In this document: positions 33,799 to 41,007 of the stretch, one piece after another
Layout: every line of letters begins with the position of its first letter
How positions within the stretch are numbered: the first letter of the stretch is position 1
Assembly (NCBI GenBank): GCA_028280325.1
Contig: JANQLZ010000148.1
Coordinates: forward strand, 1 to 41,007
From: Bacillota bacterium
GTDB taxonomy: Bacteria; Bacillota; UBA994; PWPR01
Length of the DNA stretch: 41,007 bases
Direction: 5' to 3'
Program-made: the position numbers and the translations under genes
The notes under the pieces: model-generated
The model's database searches: none
Told to the model about the DNA's origin: nothing
What the model saw: the letters and a program-made list of their open reading frames with translations, nothing else

Positions 33799-34926
33799 AT
33801 GGTTAACAAGAAACGGAAAATATCAATATATTTAATCCTGTTAATATTGATAATAAACACATTCCTGATAGTGGCTGATGCCGAAGATGGGATGTGGGAA
33901 GCATATGCTGATTCCAGGGCCCGGGCTGAGGTAACCAATGTCAAGGTACTGGATATCACCCCATCTGACTTTATCAAAGGAAAAGAAGAAGTGATCGTCA
34001 GGGTGACCCATGGGGTGCATACCGGGCGGGAGTTTACAATTGAAAATGTTCATACTGGCAACCCTGCTTACGATATGTACCTTAAGCCTGGGGATCAAGT
34101 TGTTTTGTTGTTGGAGCTAACAGAAGGAGAAATAAGCGCTGCTTATATAGAAGACTATTATCGGCTAAATGTGGTATATCTCTTAGTAGCCGTTTTTGCC
34201 GTACTGATTATTTTGATTGGAGGCTGGAAAGGTGTAAGATCGCTGCTAACGTTAATAATAACTATTATCTTAGTGTGGTGGGTCTTAGTTCCTTATACCT
34301 TGCATGGCGGTAATCCAATTTTAATTAGTGTAGGGGTTTCGGTAATCGCAATAATCTGCACTTTCTTTATCGTGGGCGGAATAAATAAAAAGAGTATAAC
34401 AGCCATTATAGGTACGGCCGGTGGCATTGTTCTCAGTGGTGTTTTGGCTACAGTTTTTAGTAACATGGGCATGTTAACGGGCATGAGCATGGATGAAGCT
34501 CAAATGCTGACCTTTGCGCCGCAGCAAATCGCCTACAATTTTAGAGGCTTATTATTATCTGGGATTATAATCGGGGCTTTAGGAGCGGTTATGGATATCG
34601 GCATGTCAATTGCCTCCTCGATGTTTGAAGTCAAGCAACAGGCTCCGCATTTAGGTATCAGGGAGCTTTTTCAGGCAGGTTTAAATGTTGGCAGAGATGT
34701 AATGGGAACCATGGTTAATACCTTAATCCTGGCGTATGCCGGTACCTCTCTTCCACTGTTGATGCTTTTCAGAGCCTATGAAATGCCGCTGATGAGGGTG
34801 TTTAACATGGATCTGGTGGTCAGCGAGGTGGTCCGCTCCTTGGCTGGCAGTATCGGTTTAATTTGCTGTATTCCTTTGACAGCTTTGATAGCAGCTGTAA
34901 TATATACCCGCAGAGATGAAGCATAG
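33799..34926 (+). CDS. YibE/F family membrane protein
   Basis: The 375-residue protein has an N-terminal signal-anchor helix, an extracellular domain of about 95 residues, then about seven helices with the YibE/F block (LVPYTLHGGNPILIS, GTAGGIVLSGVLATVFSNMG, LGAVMDIGMSIASSMFEV). The family is uncharacterised; some members have been suggested to be transporters. The ATG at 33799 has TAGGAG upstream; an earlier in-frame GTG at 33757 would overlap DUF1177. The end overlaps comEC by 11 bp, so the two are coupled. Confidence 0.9.
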   Translation: MVNKKRKISIYLILLILIINTFLIVADAEDGMWEAYADSRARAEVTNVKVLDITPSDFIKGKEEVIVRVTHGVHTGREFTIENVHTGNPAYDMYLKPGDQVVLLLELTEGEISAAYIEDYYRLNVVYLLVAVFAVLIILIGGWKGVRSLLTLIITIILVWWVLVPYTLHGGNPILISVGVSVIAIICTFFIVGGINKKSITAIIGTAGGIVLSGVLATVFSNMGMLTGMSMDEAQMLTFAPQQIAYNFRGLLLSGIIIGALGAVMDIGMSIASSMFEVKQQAPHLGIRELFQAGLNVGRDVMGTMVNTLILAYAGTSLPLLMLFRAYEMPLMRVFNMDLVVSEVVRSLAGSIGLICCIPLTALIAAVIYTRRDEA

Positions 34927-37246
34927 AAGTACTCTAAACCACAGGCTGAACAGTTTTCTGTATAATAATCAGTCTGTGGTTTTACTTGGATTTCTGTTGC
35001 CGCTGGTCTGGGCCGTGCAATTTGGTTCCAGGTTGTTGCTGGTGATCGTAGCCGTTATGCTGTTATTAATGGCGTGGGTCTTCAATAACTGGATTGACAA
35101 CAGATTCATTAATTTGCCCAAACTATCTGCAGTTGCCTTAGTTTTAGGTATGGCTACCTTACTGACTACCCCCAGCAGCATTCCTGCTGAAAGTGATGCC
35201 CAGGTGCTTATCAGTGGTGTTGTTTATCAGGCCGAGAGCTATTATGCTGATATAAGGGTAGATACATATAATCGGGTGCCGTTGTTCCCGGCTGCCAGAA
35301 TCAGGGTCAATAATAAAGCCCAATTTGATGTTGGTGATAAGGTTATCTTGGAGTCCTCGTTAGTATTAGCTGAACAGGCCACGAATCCCGGGCAATTTGA
35401 CTATCGTCAGTATTTGGCGCAGCAGGGCATCTACTTAGTGGGCAGTAATCCCCGGGTTATAAGCAGATCACCTTCGATAACTGTTTCCGGTATCGCTGAT
35501 AAACTACGAGATCAGATTCTAGAGCCGATCAAAGACAAACTGCCGGCAGATATATACGGTTTATATTCAGCAATGACTTTAGGTGAGCGCAGGCTTCTCA
35601 GCAATGAACTCTACGGTTTTTATCAGGCTGCTGGAGTAGCCCATGTGTTGGTTATTTCTGGCATGCATATCGGTTTGCTGGCCAGCATGCTAATGCTGAT
35701 ATTGACCAGACAAAGATTTGGTATCAGAAAGTCTGCTGTGATAACTTTGCTTTTGATTTGGGGCTATGCTCTGATTAGCGGCTTATCTGTTTCGGTATTG
35801 AGAGCAGCAATAATGCTGACGATCGCTTTAATGGCCAAAATATTTTATCAGGTATATAATCCCGTGAATACCTTGGCGTTGGCAGCAGTTATTATCCTGG
35901 TCATTAACCCATTATCACTGAACAGTCTGGGCTGGCAGTTGTCTTTTGCAGCTACAGCAGGCATATTACTGATCCTGCCTTTGATTGTAAATCAATACGG
36001 GAAAAGCAAACTGGTAAAATCTATTGGCCTGGTTTTGGCTGCTCAGCTTGTAACCTTACCTATTATTATCAACACCTTTAATTATTTTCCACTCTATTCA
36101 ATCCCAGCAAATTTAACTATTGTTCCAGTATCATTTGCCGCCCTGATTTTGGGCCTGCTCTATACCTTGCCTGGTGTAAGGCTAATTGTTCATTACCCTT
36201 TAACATGGCTGTTGAGGTTAAATGTTTTTCTGGCAGAATTGTGGGCTTCCTTGCCCTATGCCAAGTTTTCACTCCGAAGATGGCCGATCTGGCTGACAAT
36301 AATTTATTTAACATTACTAATAGTAGTCATAATCATGATCAGAAACAGGCAAAGCCGTTTAGCTTTGAAAATAGCTGTACTGGCGTTGATGATCTGTGTT
36401 TTCAGCCTGGGAGATAATGCCTGGCAGCTGGAAGTTACATTTCTGGATGTCGGTCAGGGGGATAGTGCTGTGATAAAATGGCCTAACCAATACACGATGG
36501 TTATCGATGGTGGATATAAAAGCGAATATTCTGATTTTGGTCAAAAAATAGTATTGCCTTTTTTGAGGCAAGCTGGTATTAATAGAGTAGATGCTTTGGT
36601 AGTTAGCCATTCTGATCAGGATCACATCGGCGGATTGCTCAGAGTAGCTGATCAAGTGGCAGTCAGAACTTTGTATCTTACCCCCCAAGCCTATTATTCG
36701 GGTGGTGAATCAGTTAGAGAGCTGGTCGAAAGATGTCGGCAGCAAGGAGCCGATATTGAATTGTTACACGAAACAGGCCTGATTAGGATAATGCCTAACA
36801 GTGTGATAGAGGTATACAATCCCGAAAACAGTATTGAGCAAGTTGACGACAATAATGCTTCGCTTGTCTTGCGTCTTGTTTACGGTGAGACATCGGTTTT
36901 GTTTACCGGAGATATTGAGTATGACAGTGAATCAAGGATTTCAGCGAAGTACAGTAGCTTGTTGAAGTCTGATATTATTAAGGTACCCCACCACGGCAGT
37001 AGATCCAGTTCAACGGATTCTTTTATAAGCTGGGTTAATCCCAGGATAGCTGTTTTCTCAGCTGGAAGAGACAACAATTTTGGCCATCCTCATCAAGAGG
37101 TAATTGAAAGGTATCAGAAGGGCATGGCTGATATTTGGCGAACAGATCTGCATGGGGCCATCACCATTACAAGTACTGGCCGCAAAGTAGATATTTCAAG
37201 CTATTTACAGACAAAACAGGCAGGTGAATTAAAGTGGCAAGATTAA
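34916..37246 (+). CDS. comEC: ComEC/Rec2 DNA uptake channel
   Basis: The 776-residue protein has an N-terminal hydrophobic and oligonucleotide-binding-like part (DUF4131, about 20-180), a central competence domain with many helices (AGVAHVLVISGMHIGLL near 240) and a C-terminal metallo-beta-lactamase-like domain (FLDVGQGDSAVI near 510, VVSHSDQDHIGGL and VPHHGSRSS). It forms the channel for single-stranded DNA, and the C-terminal domain may degrade the other strand. All domains look intact. It is coupled to the YibE/F gene ahead and to holA behind. Confidence 0.96.
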   Translation: MKHRSTLNHRLNSFLYNNQSVVLLGFLLPLVWAVQFGSRLLLVIVAVMLLLMAWVFNNWIDNRFINLPKLSAVALVLGMATLLTTPSSIPAESDAQVLISGVVYQAESYYADIRVDTYNRVPLFPAARIRVNNKAQFDVGDKVILESSLVLAEQATNPGQFDYRQYLAQQGIYLVGSNPRVISRSPSITVSGIADKLRDQILEPIKDKLPADIYGLYSAMTLGERRLLSNELYGFYQAAGVAHVLVISGMHIGLLASMLMLILTRQRFGIRKSAVITLLLIWGYALISGLSVSVLRAAIMLTIALMAKIFYQVYNPVNTLALAAVIILVINPLSLNSLGWQLSFAATAGILLILPLIVNQYGKSKLVKSIGLVLAAQLVTLPIIINTFNYFPLYSIPANLTIVPVSFAALILGLLYTLPGVRLIVHYPLTWLLRLNVFLAELWASLPYAKFSLRRWPIWLTIIYLTLLIVVIIMIRNRQSRLALKIAVLALMICVFSLGDNAWQLEVTFLDVGQGDSAVIKWPNQYTMVIDGGYKSEYSDFGQKIVLPFLRQAGINRVDALVVSHSDQDHIGGLLRVADQVAVRTLYLTPQAYYSGGESVRELVERCRQQGADIELLHETGLIRIMPNSVIEVYNPENSIEQVDDNNASLVLRLVYGETSVLFTGDIEYDSESRISAKYSSLLKSDIIKVPHHGSRSSSTDSFISWVNPRIAVFSAGRDNNFGHPHQEVIERYQKGMADIWRTDLHGAITITSTGRKVDISSYLQTKQAGELKWQD

Positions 37247-38244
37247 CGGCAATAGCTGCTCTAAAAAAACTTAGGCAGGAAAACCCTAATATTATATTGC
37301 TGTACGGCACAGAAAAAATGCTGGAAAAAGAGGTTGTTAACAAATATCTGGTAATCAACGATATCGACGACAACAATAGCTTTAATTACTCACGGAGTTC
37401 TTGCACAGCAATTGAGGATGACTTACTCAATACTATGCTAATGCCTCCCATGTTTGCTGCTGCCCGAGTTATTGTAGTTACCGATTTTGAAAAAGTTTGG
37501 ACAAACAGCTCCTTGAGAAAGTCCTGGAGTGAAGGCCTGGCCAAATTGCCGAAGACCACCAAACTATTGCTGTTGGATGCTGGCAAACCGGACAAAAGGC
37601 AAAAAGTATATAAAGCAATTGATAAACTGGGCTTTATTGTGGAATGTATTGAGCTTAAAACTGGAGAACTAAAAAAATGGATCAGCAGAGAGTTTAAAAA
37701 AGAAGGAAAACAGGCCGACCCCCAGACTATAGAGTATTTAATTTCTTTGGTAGGCAGATCTATGCTGGAGTTGCTCAATGAAATAAATAAATTGATAGCA
37801 TACAAGGCAGAAGACACCAATATTACAGCAGAAGATATAGATTTACTGGTGGCTGCTGCAGTCGAGTCTGGCATATTTGCCTGTGTTGATGCTATTGGTC
37901 AACGAGATATCCCGAAGGCTTATCGAGAGCTGAAGTTATTGCAGGCCACTGGGGAACCTCCATTGCGAATTCTGGTAATGATAATCCGTCAAATCAGGCT
38001 GATTATCAGAGCAAAGCTGTTGCAAGAGCGAGGCTATACTAAGTATAGTTTAATGAAGGAGCTTAAGGTACCAGAGTTTGTTCTGAAAAAGCTATACCAG
38101 CAAACCGTTAACTTCAGTGTGAACGAGTTAAAGGATTTGCTGCTTTCACTAAATAAAATAGAGGAGAACATAAAAACCGGCAAAATTAATCCCAAACTAG
38201 CGCTGGAGCTATGGGTTATCGGCCATACTGAGGCAGTGAAATAA
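37234..38244 (+). CDS. holA: DNA polymerase III delta subunit
   Basis: The 336-residue clamp-loader subunit shows ILLYGTEKMLEKEVV near the N-terminus, a central LISLVGRSMLELLNEINKL and a C-terminal collar region (EPPLRILVMIIRQIRLIIRA). Delta opens the sliding clamp. The GTG start overlaps the comEC end by 13 bp and is preceded by AGGTGAATTAAA. comEC-holA-rpsT(opposite)-gpr is the standard order in Gram-positive spore-formers. Confidence 0.95.
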   Translation: MARLTAIAALKKLRQENPNIILLYGTEKMLEKEVVNKYLVINDIDDNNSFNYSRSSCTAIEDDLLNTMLMPPMFAAARVIVVTDFEKVWTNSSLRKSWSEGLAKLPKTTKLLLLDAGKPDKRQKVYKAIDKLGFIVECIELKTGELKKWISREFKKEGKQADPQTIEYLISLVGRSMLELLNEINKLIAYKAEDTNITAEDIDLLVAAAVESGIFACVDAIGQRDIPKAYRELKLLQATGEPPLRILVMIIRQIRLIIRAKLLQERGYTKYSLMKELKVPEFVLKKLYQQTVNFSVNELKDLLLSLNKIEENIKTGKINPKLALELWVIGHTEAVK

Positions 38245-38293
38245 AATCCAATTGCAAAATGCTTCTTTCATATCTATTTTTAAAATGAAAAAA

Positions 38294-38322
38294 CGACCTT
38301 ATTTGCAAGAGGTCGGTTTTTT
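38294..38322. terminator. Bidirectional terminator between holA and rpsT
   Basis: CGACCT and AGGTCG form a stem flanked by an A run on the left and TTTTTT on the right, so it can stop transcripts from both convergent genes. Confidence 0.85.
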
Positions 38323-38326
38323 ACTT

Positions 38327-38584
38327 TTATTGTTTATTAAATTTTTTCATTAAACGTGATTTTTGTCTGGCCGCTTTATTCTTATGAACAACACCTTTGG
38401 TAACGGCTTTATCAATAGTCACTAACGCTAGTTTCAGTTTATCTTCAGCAGCACTTTTATCTGTTGGTAGCAAGTCTTCGAAGTGACGGATAGCAGTTTT
38501 AACCTGCGACTTTACTACTCGATTTCTGACAGTGCGTTTTTGAGTTTGTCGTACTCTTTTTGCTGTTGATTTATTGTTAGGCAT
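38327..38584 (-). CDS. rpsT: Ribosomal protein S20
   Basis: The 85-residue basic protein starts MPNNKSTAKRVRQTQKRT and ends KNKAARQKSRLMKKFNKQ, the S20 pattern. It binds 16S rRNA early in 30S assembly. A longer frame from 38653 exists but the ATG at 38584 is right: it has GGAGGTGAAGGGA directly upstream and gives normal S20 length. It is on the strand opposite to holA and gpr, as in related genomes. Confidence 0.97.
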   Translation of the reverse strand: MPNNKSTAKRVRQTQKRTVRNRVVKSQVKTAIRHFEDLLPTDKSAAEDKLKLALVTIDKAVTKGVVHKNKAARQKSRLMKKFNKQ

Positions 38585-38754
38585 TCCCTTCACCTCCACC
38601 ATGATTAGTATTTGCAGATTTGGGGGCAAATCTCGGATATCGCAAAAGTCCACGTTATTTTAACATGTAAAAACATGTAATGCAACCGTGCACCTAAAAA
38701 TGAGTTTATTTTTTATTAGTTTGTCAACAATATTGAATAAGTAGGAGGTAAATA

Positions 38755-39681
38755 ATGAATAGTAATGACATTAATAGTTTATTGCAAAGATGTGATTTGG
38801 CGTTAGAAGCGCGCGAAATGATTACCAAAGGGGTTAGCAGGAACATTGAGGGCGTCCAATCCGAAACGCTGACCACAGATCATGCAATAATTCATCGGAC
38901 AACTATAATGAACGAGGCCGGAGCCAAAGCGCTCGGAAAGGCTCCAGGGCGATATATTACTTTGGAGGTTCCCAAAGTTCGTCTTCAGGACGATGATATA
39001 AATGATGAGGTCAGTTATATTTTTTCTAATGAATTAAAAGGAATGTATAATCTGCAGCCGGATACCGTTTCTCTGGTTGTGGGTTTAGGCAATTGGAATG
39101 TTACTCCCGACGCCTTAGGGCCTCGGGTTGTCAATCAGCTTTTTGTTACCAGGCATTTTTACAATCACATGCCTGAAGTGCTAAATCCTCAAAATCATAA
39201 TGTAGCAGCTCTGTCACCCGGTGTATTGGGGATAACCGGAGTAGAGACAGGAGATATTATCAAAGGTGTCGTTGATCAAATTCAACCCGATGTTATTTTT
39301 TGTGTTGATGCTTTAGCTGCTAATAGTGTGGATCGCTTAAATACCGTAATTCAAATTGCAGACTCAGGTATTCACCCTGGATCAGGGGTAGGTAATAAGA
39401 GAAAATCAATTAGCAGAGATACTATGGGAGTGCCGGTTATTGCCATTGGGGTTCCCACTGTTGTTCATGCCATTACTTTAGTAAATAATGCCCTGCAGCT
39501 GGTTTCACAGCAACGCCGCATTGATTTAGGTCCTGACCAGGACAGGGTATTGAGGCAAATACTTGATCCTTTTGTTGGAGCTTTAGTTGTTACCCCTAAA
39601 GAAGTTGATATGTTGATAGAGGATATATCGTATGTAATTTCCAATGGTTTTAATAACTATTTCCACAGACATCAAGCATAA
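38755..39681 (+). CDS. gpr: GPR spore germination protease
   Basis: The 308-residue protein carries VVGLGNWNVTPDALGPRVVN, VAALSPGVLGITGVETG, DVIFCVDALAANSVDRLNTV and HPGSGVGNKRKSIS, all GPR hallmarks. The enzyme is made as a zymogen in the forespore and degrades small acid-soluble proteins during germination. The short N-terminal segment before RCDLALEA is the expected propeptide, shorter than in Bacillus. The ATG follows AAGTAGGAGGTAAATA. I see no convincing forespore promoter in the 170-bp gap. It confirms a spore-forming lineage. Confidence 0.96.
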   Translation: MNSNDINSLLQRCDLALEAREMITKGVSRNIEGVQSETLTTDHAIIHRTTIMNEAGAKALGKAPGRYITLEVPKVRLQDDDINDEVSYIFSNELKGMYNLQPDTVSLVVGLGNWNVTPDALGPRVVNQLFVTRHFYNHMPEVLNPQNHNVAALSPGVLGITGVETGDIIKGVVDQIQPDVIFCVDALAANSVDRLNTVIQIADSGIHPGSGVGNKRKSISRDTMGVPVIAIGVPTVVHAITLVNNALQLVSQQRRIDLGPDQDRVLRQILDPFVGALVVTPKEVDMLIEDISYVISNGFNNYFHRHQA

Positions 39682-39694
39682 TAGATAAACATAA

Positions 39695-39723
39695 GCATAT
39701 TGTAAATACTAAACCCATAAATT
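39695..39723 (+). promoter_or_regulatory. Candidate sigma-E promoter of spoIIP
   Basis: GCATATT (39695-39701) and CATAAATT (39716-39723), 14 bp apart, fit the sporulation sigma-E pattern (kmATATT and CATACAHT) with one mismatch. spoIIP starts 19 bp after the -10 box, and it is sigma-E dependent in B. subtilis. Confidence 0.5.
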
Positions 39724-39741
39724 TAACTGGGGTGAGGAGTA

Positions 39742-40839
39742 TTGAATAGAAAAAACAAGATCAAGCTTGATATAAGTAAATTAATAGTCTTAGCCATAGT
39801 TGGTTCGGTTTTATCAATCGCCCTCCTTTTTTTTACTGCCTGGGCAACAAATGAAGCGGTCTCAGCTGCCGGTGTGTATAGCGACCACGCCACTTCTGTC
39901 AGGCTCAGATTGCAGGAAGTGCTGTTCAGTGATGCTCAGGTATGGCAGAGTATTATTAACAGTCAGCTAAAGATAGCGAAAAATAATAACTCAAATAGTA
40001 TTGTGGCGGCAGGTTATGTGTTAACGGGGGTCGATCTTTACAAGCCAATTACATTTTTGCAGAGTCAGATCGCCAGTCTGGACCCCGGTACTATTCCTGA
40101 TTCCTCAGATATTTTAGATGATACCGTATCAGAATCTGCCGGACCACTGGTCGTCAATGATGTGGTCGATTATGGGGCCGGGCAGGAGATCAGTCTGTCA
40201 TCAACTGCAACCTTTAACAGTCAGGACCCGGTCGTTTTTATCTATCATACCCATAACACTGAAGCCTACATGCCCGATAGTGGAGTTAGATATCAGGAAA
40301 ACGGTAACAGTGCTACGGTGGTTCAAACCGGAATATTGTTAGCTGAGCTGTTGCAGGACAAATACAGTATTCCAGTTATGCATACCTCAAAGAACCATAT
40401 CTGGGAGCCATTTTGGGCCGCCTATTCCCATAGTTTGCAGACCGTTGAGGCAGCCCTGAATGAGCAACAGTCCATAAATTATATTTTAGATATTCACAAC
40501 GATGGAGTGCCCAAAGAATTGACCACGACCAGAATAAAAGGGCAAAAATATGCTCGACTCTATTTTGTGGTCGGCTCAGATCGCATCAGAAACCCCCGCT
40601 GGGAGCAAAACTATAAATTTGCTTTGAGGTTACAACATAAAATTGAACAGAGATATCCTGGCTTATCGCGTGGTATTCTGCTTCAGGATACCGCCCGCTA
40701 TAATCAGCATCTCTGCGACAACTCAATCTTGGTGGAAATGGGTGGTTATCAAAATGCCTTAATTGAAGCCAAGCGCAGCACAGAGATTTTAGCTGAAATA
40801 CTGGCTGAGATTGTCTTGGAGGATATGTCCAAGCGGTAG
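39742..40839 (+). CDS. spoIIP: SpoIIP, stage II sporulation amidase/endopeptidase
   Basis: The 365-residue protein has an N-terminal membrane anchor (about 14-38), a poorly conserved linker, and the catalytic domain from about 165: FIYHTHNTEAYMPDSG, ILDIHNDGVPKELT and SILVEMGGYQN, supplying the metal-binding histidines and glutamate. It degrades septal peptidoglycan so that the mother-cell membrane can engulf the forespore, working with SpoIID and SpoIIM. The TTG start has GGTGAGGAG upstream. It follows gpr by 60 bp, the usual arrangement, and repeat A copy 3 begins 7 bp after its stop. Confidence 0.95.
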   Translation: MNRKNKIKLDISKLIVLAIVGSVLSIALLFFTAWATNEAVSAAGVYSDHATSVRLRLQEVLFSDAQVWQSIINSQLKIAKNNNSNSIVAAGYVLTGVDLYKPITFLQSQIASLDPGTIPDSSDILDDTVSESAGPLVVNDVVDYGAGQEISLSSTATFNSQDPVVFIYHTHNTEAYMPDSGVRYQENGNSATVVQTGILLAELLQDKYSIPVMHTSKNHIWEPFWAAYSHSLQTVEAALNEQQSINYILDIHNDGVPKELTTTRIKGQKYARLYFVVGSDRIRNPRWEQNYKFALRLQHKIEQRYPGLSRGILLQDTARYNQHLCDNSILVEMGGYQNALIEAKRSTEILAEILAEIVLEDMSKR

Positions 40840-40846
40840 TTATTGC

Positions 40847-41005
40847 TTCTTTCCGCGGTTGCTCCCATAATTGGCTTAGCTAGGCGTCGGTACGCTAGAA
40901 TTTTTACATAGATATACTACCTCGTATAATCTATGTTAAAAATTCTAGCTACTCCTTTATCTAAGCTCAATTCTGTGAGCCTCGTTTTGCCCTATGTTTC
41001 GTCGT
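40847..41005 (-). repeat. Structured repeat family A, copy 3
   Basis: On the minus strand the copy starts ACGACGAAAC and ends CCGCGGAAAGAA. It keeps the plan of copies 1 and 2: outer stem with GCTTAG/CTAAGC and AATTG/CAATT, long hairpin with 11 bp CTAGAATTTTT/AAAAATTCTAG (40895-40905, 40938-40948), a bulged T, ATAC/GTAT and loop GAGGTA, and short hairpin GCGT-ACCG-ACGC. It lies just downstream of spoIIP in the opposite direction and reaches the end of the window. Confidence 0.85.
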
Positions 41006-41007
41006 TT

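Noticed and set aside
40895-40948. Ordinary bidirectional terminator of spoIIP
   Set aside because: The stem is AT-rich, has no T run after it, and the surrounding 159 bp matches the repeats at 29848 and 30019; a terminator side role remains possible.

Overview
The window looks like a piece of an anaerobic, spore-forming Clostridia-type Firmicute. The evidence is spore genes (gpr, spoIIP), a Gram-positive competence set (comEA, comEC), rapZ-yvcK, GGAGG-type ribosome binding sites, moderately low GC and a complete selenium-dependent glycine reductase operon. I cannot name a genus. The left edge is a perfect 52-bp palindrome and the right edge a dispersed repeat, so the window may be one whole contig.

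Layout. 0-3 kb: a small hypothetical gene, then rapZ and yvcK (+). 2.9-10.3 kb: a minus-strand block with a membrane PAS/GGDEF/HD-GYP c-di-GMP enzyme, glyS-glyQ, a CPBP protease homologue and an unknown membrane protein. 10.4-15.4 kb (+): a 2H phosphoesterase, a small zinc-ribbon protein, tRNA-Sec, a metallo-beta-lactamase hydrolase, a LysR regulator, selD and coaX. 15.5-23.9 kb (+): a tandem glycine riboswitch with a terminator, then grdX-trxB-trxA-grdE-grdA-grdB-grdC-grdD. 24-29.2 kb (+): an unknown membrane protein, an amidase-like protein lacking catalytic residues, a DEAD-box helicase, a second CPBP protein and mtnN. 29.2-30.2 kb: about 1 kb without a gene, filled with repeats. 30.2-32.0 kb (-): an exported hypothetical protein and a YeiH-type transporter. 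32.2-40.8 kb: comEA, a DUF1177 protein, a YibE/F protein, comEC, holA, rpsT (-), gpr and spoIIP.

How the genes fit together. The central 12 kb is a glycine-respiration module. Glycine would be sensed by the riboswitch and reduced to acetyl phosphate by GrdE/GrdB (component B), GrdA (component A) and GrdC/GrdD (component C), with electrons from TrxB and TrxA. Three genes carry an in-frame UGA read as selenocysteine (selD, grdA, grdB), and the tRNA-Sec and SelD needed to read them are encoded just upstream. selA and selB are not in the window. Ordinary gene calling would truncate all three selenoproteins, so their coordinates here were rebuilt by hand.

The least explained signal is a dispersed element present three times (29848-30007, 30019-30227, 40847-41005). 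All copies fold into the same multi-branched structure, with compensatory base changes in the stems. This suggests either a conserved structured RNA or a small mobile element with a structured core. A second, MITE-like repeat family occurs at 23857 and 29592.
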